Source: Paenibacillus_G sp049942825
GTDB lineage: Bacteria > Bacillota > Bacilli > Paenibacillales > NBRC-103111
DNA: 64,000 nt
NCBI RefSeq assembly: GCF_049942825.1
Contig: NZ_CP187970.1
Location: forward strand, 1,302,001 to 1,366,000
Reading direction: 5' to 3'
Positions within the stretch are counted from its first letter, which is position 1. Every line of letters starts with the position of its first letter. The translations under genes were made by a program, and so were the position numbers. This document shows positions 58,338-64,000 of the stretch, in pieces. A model generated the notes under the pieces. The model saw only the letters and a list, made by a program, of their open reading frames with translations, did not search any database and was not told the DNA's origin.

Positions 58338-60353
58338 ATGACGACGACACAGGGGGAGCTGACCCCCGAGGAGCGCCGCAAGGTGCGGGAGAGCATCAAA
58401 AATAAGCTGGCGCTCGTTCCGGAGCAGCCCGGCTGTTATTTGATGAAGAACCGCGACGGCAAGGTGATTTATGTCGGCAAGGCGAAGGTGCTGCGCAACC
58501 GGCTGCGGTCCTATTTTACCGGGAGCCACACGATCAAGACACAGCTGCTCGTCAGCGAGATTGTCGACTTCGAATATATTGTAACGGAAAGCAACATGGA
58601 AGCCCTCATTCTGGAATGCAATCTGATCAAAAAGTACTATCCGCGTTATAACGTGCTGCTCAAGGATGACAAGTCCTTTCCCTATATCAAGATTACGAAT
58701 GAGGAACACCCGCGTCTCGAGGTAACCCGGCGGGTGGTGAAGGACAAGGGCAAGTATTTTGGCCCCTATCCAAACCCCTATGCCGCGAACATGACGATGA
58801 AGCTGCTCGAGCGCCTGTATCCGCTACGCAAGTGCCGCACACTGCCGGATAAGGTGTGTCTTTATTACCATCTCGGTCAATGCGTCGCCCCCTGTGAGTA
58901 TGAAGTAGAGCAGGAGACCTATGACAAGATGGTCACGGAGATCGCGAAATTCCTGAACGGCGGGCATAACGAGATCAAAAAGGACCTCAGCCGAAAGATG
59001 CAGGAGGCGGCTGAGGAGCTGAACTTCGAGCGGGCGAAGGAGCTGCGCGACCAGATCCAGCATATTGACACGGTGATGGAGAAGCAGAAGATCACGACGA
59101 CGGATGCGACGGACCGGGACGTCTTCGGCTTCGCGATCGAGAAGGGCTGGATGTGCGTCCAGATCCTCTACATGCGCCAAGGGAAGCTGATTGAACGCCA
59201 TGCGTCGATGTTCCCTTACTACGGGGAGGCTTACGAGGATTTCCTGTCGTTCGTCACGCAGTACTACAGCGAGAATCCGGCCCTGCCGAAGGAAGTGTTC
59301 CTGCCTTCGTGGGGCGAGGAGGAGACCGGGGCGGAAGGCGAAGCGGCCGCTGCCGCCGAGCGTGTGGAAGACACCTCCGGTACGGCCGAAGCGGCGGCCC
59401 AGCAGGGAGACGAGGAAGCCGCGCCGGAGTCGAAGAAGTACATCAAGGAAGCGCTCGAGAGCTGGCTGAAGGTCAAGGTTCATGTGCCGCGCCGCGGCCT
59501 CAAGAAGAACATGGTCGACATGGCGAACGAGAATGCGAGGGTCGCGCTCGACGAGAAGTTCCGGCTGCTCGCCCGGGACGAGGAGCGGACGGTGAAGGCC
59601 GTCGAGAATCTCGGTGAGTACTTGGGCACAGGTACGGTACGGCGAATCGAGGCGTTCGACAACTCGAACATCCAAGGCTCCGACCCGGTATCGGCGATGG
59701 TCGTCTTCACCGACGGCAAGCCGGATCGCAAGGAGTACCGCAAGTACAAAATCCGGACCGTGCAGGGACCGGACGACTACGAGACGATGCGGGAAGTGGT
59801 CCGCCGGCGGTATGAGCGCGTCCTCAAGGAAGGACTGGCGATGCCGGATCTCATCGTCATCGACGGCGGGCGGGGCCATCTGTCGGCGGCGGTCGATGTA
59901 CTCGAGAATGAGCTCGGGCTCTATATCCCGGTCTGCGGCCTCGTCAAGGACGCGAAGCATAAGACGGCCCAGCTTCTGATGGGCGACCCGGCCGAGATCG
60001 TTCCGCTGCCGCGGGACAGCCAGGAGTTCTACCTGCTGCAGCGCATCCAGGAAGAGGTGCACCGCTTCGCGATCACCTTCCACCGGGAGACCCGCGCCAA
60101 GTCGATGGTCGTCTCCACGCTGGACTCGGTGCCGGGGATCGGCGAGAAGCGGCGCAAGGCGCTCCTGAAGCATTTTGGCTCGCTCAAAAAAATAAAAGAG
60201 GCTCAGCCCGAAGACTTTAAGCCTCTTGGTATCGGAGAAAAGCTGGCCTTGACCATCCTCCAGTCCCTGAACGGGACGGAAGGGGAGGCTACGGCTGGGG
60301 AGCCGGAGGAAGCGGATTCGGCGGAAGCTCCTGAGGAGCACGCGGAGGCTTAG
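58338..60353 (+). CDS. uvrC: Excinuclease ABC subunit UvrC
   Basis: Nuclease of nucleotide excision repair, making both incisions around a lesion; 671 residues. GIY-YIG domain (about 27-105: PGCYLMKNRDGKVIYVGKAK), UVR domain (about 213-245: SRKMQEAAEELNFERAKELR), RNase H-like endonuclease domain (about 435-600: RIEAFDNSNIQGSDPVSAMV, LIVIDGGRGHL) and a C-terminal helix-hairpin-helix pair (SVPGIGEKRRKALLKHFGSL). The B. subtilis enzyme has about 598 residues. The excess comes from an Ala/Glu-rich insert at residues 326-367 and an acidic tail. Its last 65 bp overlap the CPBP gene on the other strand. Confidence 0.96.
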   Translation: MTTTQGELTPEERRKVRESIKNKLALVPEQPGCYLMKNRDGKVIYVGKAKVLRNRLRSYFTGSHTIKTQLLVSEIVDFEYIVTESNMEALILECNLIKKYYPRYNVLLKDDKSFPYIKITNEEHPRLEVTRRVVKDKGKYFGPYPNPYAANMTMKLLERLYPLRKCRTLPDKVCLYYHLGQCVAPCEYEVEQETYDKMVTEIAKFLNGGHNEIKKDLSRKMQEAAEELNFERAKELRDQIQHIDTVMEKQKITTTDATDRDVFGFAIEKGWMCVQILYMRQGKLIERHASMFPYYGEAYEDFLSFVTQYYSENPALPKEVFLPSWGEEETGAEGEAAAAAERVEDTSGTAEAAAQQGDEEAAPESKKYIKEALESWLKVKVHVPRRGLKKNMVDMANENARVALDEKFRLLARDEERTVKAVENLGEYLGTGTVRRIEAFDNSNIQGSDPVSAMVVFTDGKPDRKEYRKYKIRTVQGPDDYETMREVVRRRYERVLKEGLAMPDLIVIDGGRGHLSAAVDVLENELGLYIPVCGLVKDAKHKTAQLLMGDPAEIVPLPRDSQEFYLLQRIQEEVHRFAITFHRETRAKSMVVSTLDSVPGIGEKRRKALLKHFGSLKKIKEAQPEDFKPLGIGEKLALTILQSLNGTEGEATAGEPEEADSAEAPEEHAEA

Positions 60354-61971
60354 GCTTCGGTCCGAACCGGTCGTGAAGCCAGGAGAGCAGCCAGCCTGCC
60401 AGCGCCGGCAGGAGCAGGTAGAATGCGCCCACGGCGGTGTTGGCGGCGCTGCCGGTGATCATCAGCGACAGGCCCATCAGGATGGAGTCCATCGCCGCAT
60501 GGGCGAAGATCGCCGTCAGGAAGCCGTAGCGCAGGAACACATAGCCGAAGATGAGGCCGATGACGGTCACTTCGATGAGCCGGGTGTACACCGGGTAGAT
60601 CGGATACTGCGTATGGCTCATCGCCCAGATGATGCTCGGCAGCAGTACCGCCAGGAAGCGGCTGCGTGTGAGCGACAGCACCAGGGCGATGCCGAGCAGC
60701 CGGTACACGGCCTCCTCCGAGATGGAGGCCGCCCAGGCCATCAGCGGGAAGACGCCGGGGACCCGCATGTTGTAGACCGAGTCGGCCGGGTCGCTCACGG
60801 CCCAGACATCGAACAGCTCGGCGGCGGCGAAGAACATGACCTGCTGCAGGCCAAGCACGAACAGGCAGAAGAGGTACCCGCGGACCATAGCCGTACGGAC
60901 GCTGTCTCCGAACGAGGCGTCGCTCCAGACCGGCCAGGGGTTCAGTCCTCTGCGCAGCCACAGCTGCCTGCCGGCCAGCAGAGACAGATAGGTCGATGCC
61001 GCCATGAACAGCACGAAGATGTTGACGAACCATAAGTAGAATACGGCCTGCGGCTCGGACGGGCCGCTTCCGTGCTCCGTGCGGAAGGCCGGGAGCATGT
61101 TGAAGTTATTGAGCAGATACACGCCGGTGAAGATCAGCGTGAGGACCAGTCCTCGGCTGAACCGGATGTCGCGGCGGCCCCGGATAATCAGGATGAAGGC
61201 CGTCAGCGTCATGACGGTGGACAGGCCCATGGAAGTCCAGGTCATCAGGGAGGCCTTGTCATCCTGGGCATTCTGCCAGTCGATGAAGGCTTCAGGCACA
61301 GGAAACTCGGGACGGAATAAGGTGATCCGGCCCCGGGTTTCTTTGACGTGCAGCTCAAGCGGGGATTCACCGATGGTGTCCGCTTTGCTCCGATACACCC
61401 GAAGGGTATTCGGGCCCGGCGCCTTCGATCCGCCTGGAACCAGGGCGAACGTATCCGGGGAATACCCCAGATCGGTCAGGGTCTGCCGGATGACGGCTTC
61501 GGAGTCCGGAGCGTTCTCCGAAGAGACGCCCTCGCTGCGGGCGGTAGCCGAACGGCCGGTTTCCCAGCCGATGATGCCGAGATTGGTATAGTTCACTTGG
61601 ATATAATGGGTAAGTCCGGTGTCCGGTTCGCCGATCTCCACCTCATAGAACTCCAGTGGAAGTTTCTCTCCGAAGCGCTCCTGATATTCGTCGTACAGCC
61701 GCTCTTTCTGCAGATAGCCGCTCTGCTGTTTTACGGCCTGGTAGATCACATGGGTCGCGGGATTCTCCGCTCGGAGGCCCAGCTTCTCCCTGGCAAAGCG
61801 CAGGGCGGCATCGGCGGCCTGCCCCTGTGTAACGGAGGGAACCCCCTCAGTCGCTTCCTCCATCCGTTCGGCATCCTCCATATAAGGACTGAACAGGTTG
61901 ACACCGAAATAAAGAATGCATCCGATCACGGCAAGCAGCAGAAGCGACGGCTCCTTGATTCGCTTGGACAT
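60289..61971 (-). CDS. CPBP-family intramembrane metalloprotease
   Basis: 560 residues from ATG 61971, with AGGAG 7 bases upstream (the frame is open to 62034). One N-terminal membrane segment, a large soluble domain (about 40-260), then eight or so hydrophobic segments. CPBP/Abi motifs: E-E-x3-R (SISEEAVYRLLGIALVLSLT), F/W-x3-H (IIWAMSHTQYPIY) and H in FAHAAMDSILMGL. Relatives process prenylated proteins or confer bacteriocin immunity; the large extracytoplasmic domain is unusual in the family. The C-terminal tail is Pro-rich (PKPPRAPQELPPNPLPPAPQ) and is coded on the antisense of the uvrC 3' end. Confidence 0.85.
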   Translation of the reverse strand: MSKRIKEPSLLLLAVIGCILYFGVNLFSPYMEDAERMEEATEGVPSVTQGQAADAALRFAREKLGLRAENPATHVIYQAVKQQSGYLQKERLYDEYQERFGEKLPLEFYEVEIGEPDTGLTHYIQVNYTNLGIIGWETGRSATARSEGVSSENAPDSEAVIRQTLTDLGYSPDTFALVPGGSKAPGPNTLRVYRSKADTIGESPLELHVKETRGRITLFRPEFPVPEAFIDWQNAQDDKASLMTWTSMGLSTVMTLTAFILIIRGRRDIRFSRGLVLTLIFTGVYLLNNFNMLPAFRTEHGSGPSEPQAVFYLWFVNIFVLFMAASTYLSLLAGRQLWLRRGLNPWPVWSDASFGDSVRTAMVRGYLFCLFVLGLQQVMFFAAAELFDVWAVSDPADSVYNMRVPGVFPLMAWAASISEEAVYRLLGIALVLSLTRSRFLAVLLPSIIWAMSHTQYPIYPVYTRLIEVTVIGLIFGYVFLRYGFLTAIFAHAAMDSILMGLSLMITGSAANTAVGAFYLLLPALAGWLLSWLHDRFGPKPKPPRAPQELPPNPLPPAPQP

Positions 61972-62165
61972 GGACAGCTCCTTTTGGGACAGAAATGGGT
62001 GAGGTATATTATATTCTTCTAAATTAGCATACATGCTTCCGCGAAATCCAATGATTTCAAGAGCAAGCGCAGGAAAACAGATGATTGGGAGAGCGTCAAT
62101 AGGGAGATAACGCTTACAAATACCCTTTCCAGGGGATTATCGTGACTTTTAGGTGAATTACGCCT

Positions 62166-62194
62166 TTGTGCTGCAGAGTAAAGAGGATTATAAT
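62166..62194 (+). promoter_or_regulatory. Promoter of the ktrBA transcript
   Basis: TTGTGC (62166-62171), 17-bp spacer, TATAAT (62189-62194). Start is predicted near 62201, so the c-di-AMP aptamer begins about 11 bases into the transcript. Confidence 0.7.
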
Positions 62195-62211
62195 TCAAAT
62201 CAATTGAATAA

Positions 62212-62339
62212 AAAGCCGAATTTCTTAAGGAAAACGGGGGAACCATGAGTTTAGGGGTGAATTCATCCAAAGGCCGTTTAAGGCCGGTGATGATAGGGTG
62301 CCTGTACATCCGAATCCGTCAGCTAACCTCGTAGGCTTT
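62212..62339 (+). ncRNA. Cyclic di-AMP riboswitch (ydaO-yuaA type)
   Basis: 128-nt aptamer. P1 is AAAGCC (62212-62217) with GGCTTT (62334-62339). Conserved blocks include ACGGGGGAACCA (near 62234), GGGGTGAAT (near 62264), GATAGGGTGCC (near 62292) and the diagnostic 3' block ATCCGTCAGCTAACCTCGTA (62314-62333). All are in the ydaO order. It controls the K+ transporter genes behind it. High c-di-AMP should fold the aptamer and favour the terminator at 62360. Confidence 0.95.
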
Positions 62340-62359
62340 GTTACAGGAACCTATTTTTT

Positions 62360-62387
62360 GGCATTGGGTTTCCAGTGTCTTTTTTTT
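62360..62387 (+). terminator. Riboswitch expression-platform terminator
   Basis: GGCATTGG-gttt-CCAGTGTC (8 bp with two G.U) followed by eight T residues, 20 bases after P1 of the c-di-AMP aptamer. The transcript reaches ktrB only by antitermination. A downstream AAAAAAGCC (62392-62400) could pair with GGCTTT of P1 in an alternative fold. Confidence 0.88.
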
Positions 62388-62429
62388 GCGCAAAAAAGCC
62401 TTTATTTCGAGAACCGAGGTGTACGATAT

Positions 62430-63782
62430 TTGAAGCCAGCCGCCAAGAAATTCGAGCTGAAGCCGCCGCAGATTCTGGTGCTCGGATTCGCAGCCATTAT
62501 TCTGATTGGCAGTATTCTTCTGTCGCTGCCTGTGGCCACAGCCAGCGGTCAGTCGACACCGTTCCTCAATGCTTTATTCACCGCAACCTCCGCCACCTGT
62601 GTGACCGGTCTGGTTGTCGTCGACACGGGAACGTACTGGTCTGTCTTCGGACAAATTGTCATCATCCTGCTGATTCAGGTAGGGGGACTTGGGTTCATGA
62701 CCATGGCGACGCTGTTCGCCTTCGTACTCAAGAAAAGAATATCGCTCAAGGAAAGGCTGATTCTGCAGGAGGCGATGAATCAAGGCTCGATGGAAGGGAT
62801 CGTACGGCTCATCCGCAAGGTGATTCGGTACTCGCTGACGATCGAGGCGATAGCCGCAGTAATCTTCTCCATCCGCTGGTCGTTCGACCTGGGAGTCTCT
62901 AAGGGCATTTATTACGGAATCTTTCATGCGATCTCTTTCTTCAATAATGCAGGCTTCGACCTGTTCGGATCGGTTACGGGGAAATTCAGTTCCCTTACCG
63001 CCTACGCGGACGACTGGGTGATTAACCTGGTTTCCATGATGTTAATTATTCTTGGAGGTCTCGGGTTTATCGTGATCTCCGATTTGATTGAATATAAGCG
63101 GATCAAGAAGCTGTCGCTGCATTCCAAAGTGGTGCTGAGCGCCACGGGACTGCTGATCGTCATCGGCACGGTGGTCATCTTCTTGTTCGAGCTGACGAAT
63201 GCGAAGACACTGGGCCCGCTGACCTGGTCAGGCAAGTTCTTAGCCTCGCTCTTCCAATCCGTATCCCCCCGTACGGCGGGAGCCAACACGGTGGATATCG
63301 CCGGAATGCGGCAGGCGAGTCAGTTTTTTACCATCATTCTGATGTTCATCGGTGCTTCGCCGGGCTCTACGGGCGGGGGGATCAAGACGACCACCTTCAC
63401 TACACTGGTGGGGGCGATCGTGGCCATGATCCGGGGCAAGGAAGACATCGTCCTCTTCCATTACCGGCTTGGCAAGGACCGGATTCTCAAAGCCATCACC
63501 CTGACGATGATCGCGCTGTTCCTGGTGATCTTCGTTACGATGCTGCTGACGACCACCGAGGATCATTCCTTCCTGATGATACTGTTCGAGGTGACCTCGG
63601 CTTTCGGAACGGTGGGACTCACCATGGGGCTGACACCGGATCTAACCGAGTTCGGCAAAGTAATGATCTCGCTTACGATGTTCGCCGGCCGGCTCGGCCC
63701 GCTGACCTTAGCTTATGCTCTCGGACCTAAAGCCGAGAAAGAATTATACCGTTACCCGGAAGGTAAAATTACGATTGGATAG
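62430..63782 (+). CDS. ktrB: Potassium/sodium uptake channel subunit KtrB
   Basis: Membrane subunit of the Ktr potassium importer, 450 residues from TTG 62430 (GAGGTG 8 bases upstream). The longer frame to 62298 runs through the riboswitch and is not coding. Four M1-P-M2 repeats of the TrkH/KtrB fold, with filter Gly regions ATSATCVTGLVVVDT, FFNNAGFDLFG, VSPRTAGANTVDI and VTSAFGTVGLTMG. The deduced order begins LKPAAKKFELKPPQILVLGF. It is gated by the KtrA subunit encoded 14 bp downstream, and its transcript is under c-di-AMP control. Confidence 0.95.
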   Translation: MKPAAKKFELKPPQILVLGFAAIILIGSILLSLPVATASGQSTPFLNALFTATSATCVTGLVVVDTGTYWSVFGQIVIILLIQVGGLGFMTMATLFAFVLKKRISLKERLILQEAMNQGSMEGIVRLIRKVIRYSLTIEAIAAVIFSIRWSFDLGVSKGIYYGIFHAISFFNNAGFDLFGSVTGKFSSLTAYADDWVINLVSMMLIILGGLGFIVISDLIEYKRIKKLSLHSKVVLSATGLLIVIGTVVIFLFELTNAKTLGPLTWSGKFLASLFQSVSPRTAGANTVDIAGMRQASQFFTIILMFIGASPGSTGGGIKTTTFTTLVGAIVAMIRGKEDIVLFHYRLGKDRILKAITLTMIALFLVIFVTMLLTTTEDHSFLMILFEVTSAFGTVGLTMGLTPDLTEFGKVMISLTMFAGRLGPLTLAYALGPKAEKELYRYPEGKITIG

Positions 63783-63796
63783 GGGAACAACAACAC

Positions 63797-64000
63797 ATGA
63801 AACGCAGTCAATACGCTGTCATCGGACTGGGCCGCTTCGGCTCCTCCGTAGCAAAGGAACTCATGAAGCTTGGCTATGAGGTGCTCGGCATTGATAAGGA
63901 TGAGGAGTCTGTCGAGGAAATGGCCGACAAGCTGACCCATGTCGTCGTAGCCGACGCTACGGATGAAGAGGTCCTGCGGTCTCTCGGCATCCGCAACTTC
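63797..64000 (+). CDS. ktrA: Potassium uptake regulatory subunit KtrA (partial)
   Basis: Starts at ATG 63797; 68 codons lie inside the window. MKRSQYAVIGLGRFGSSVAK is the RCK-N Rossmann motif that binds ATP/ADP and NAD(H), followed by GYEVLGIDKDEESVEEMADK and VVVADATDEEVLRSLGIRNF. The dinucleotide fold matches KtrA throughout. The C-terminal RCK-C domain, which binds c-di-AMP in KtrA proteins, lies outside the window. The start is 14 bp after the ktrB stop, so the two form one operon. Confidence 0.95.
   Translation, partial: MKRSQYAVIGLGRFGSSVAKELMKLGYEVLGIDKDEESVEEMADKLTHVVVADATDEEVLRSLGIRNF

Noticed and set aside
62298..62429. N-terminal extension of KtrB
   Set aside because: It would translate the 3' end of the c-di-AMP riboswitch and the terminator; TTG 62430 has a proper ribosome site and family length.

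Overview
The window looks like chromosome of a high-GC, spore-forming, aerobic Firmicute of the Paenibacillus group (a P. mucilaginosus-like soil organism is my best guess; that is inference). The gene set is Bacilli-type: Sda and Spo0E-like sporulation regulators, the DnaB/DnaI primosome pair, YumC, YuzB, YutJ, YuiB and YqzM families, and GlnR/TnrA, Rex, MntR and DnaA sites of the Bacillus kind. Coding DNA is GC-rich. SLH and copper-amine-oxidase-N (stalk) proteins, MqnE and a palindromic intergenic repeat point to Paenibacillus rather than Bacillus. No prophage, transposase, CRISPR array, tRNA or rRNA was seen.

Layout. 0-8 kb: nitrogen scavenging. A urea ABC transporter (urtA-urtB-urtC, minus strand, urtC cut by the window edge) is divergent from a urease operon (ureABC-F-G-D, no ureE). 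Two GlnR/TnrA boxes lie between them, one over the urtA -35 and one just upstream of the ureA -35. 8-16.7 kb: heme O synthase and a Sco copper protein, an AEC transporter, a Toprim protein, an SLH cell-surface protein with a long, apparently structured leader, an MFS transporter, and a membrane pair including a transglutaminase-like protein. 16.7-25.5 kb: a HAD phosphatase, two tandem class B penicillin-binding proteins, and an mntABCD-type Mn/Zn importer with an MntR-like operator. 25.5-26.1 kb: a gene-free patch of intergenic repeats. 26-43.6 kb: a xylose-isomerase-like TIM barrel protein, asparagine synthase, a Cof phosphatase, DUF456, a MurJ/SpoVB-family flippase, secreted proteins, a DUF2515 protein, an RHH+SPFH pair, a thioredoxin-like protein, CtaA, an EamA transporter, a HEPN-like protein and an SDR.

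43.7-51.6 kb holds Fe-S carrier genes (Nfu, HesB/IscA) and redox genes (YutJ, MqnE, YumC, NDH-2 with a Rex operator). It also holds the 51-aa sporulation checkpoint gene sda, preceded by five DnaA-box-like sites within 98 bp. 51.7-62 kb: a GH18 glycosidase, HemQ, small membrane proteins, dnaB-dnaI, YqzM, thioredoxin, UvrC, and a CPBP protease whose 3' end overlaps uvrC. 62-64 kb: a complete c-di-AMP (ydaO-type) riboswitch with its terminator in front of ktrB and the start of ktrA.

Recurring themes are respiration and heme (ctaA, ctaB, sco, hemQ, ndh, mqnE, yumC), cell envelope (PBPs, flippase, SLH protein, GH18), and ligand- or metabolite-sensing control. Start codons were chosen by Shine-Dalgarno spacing, so several proteins are shorter than the longest open frame.
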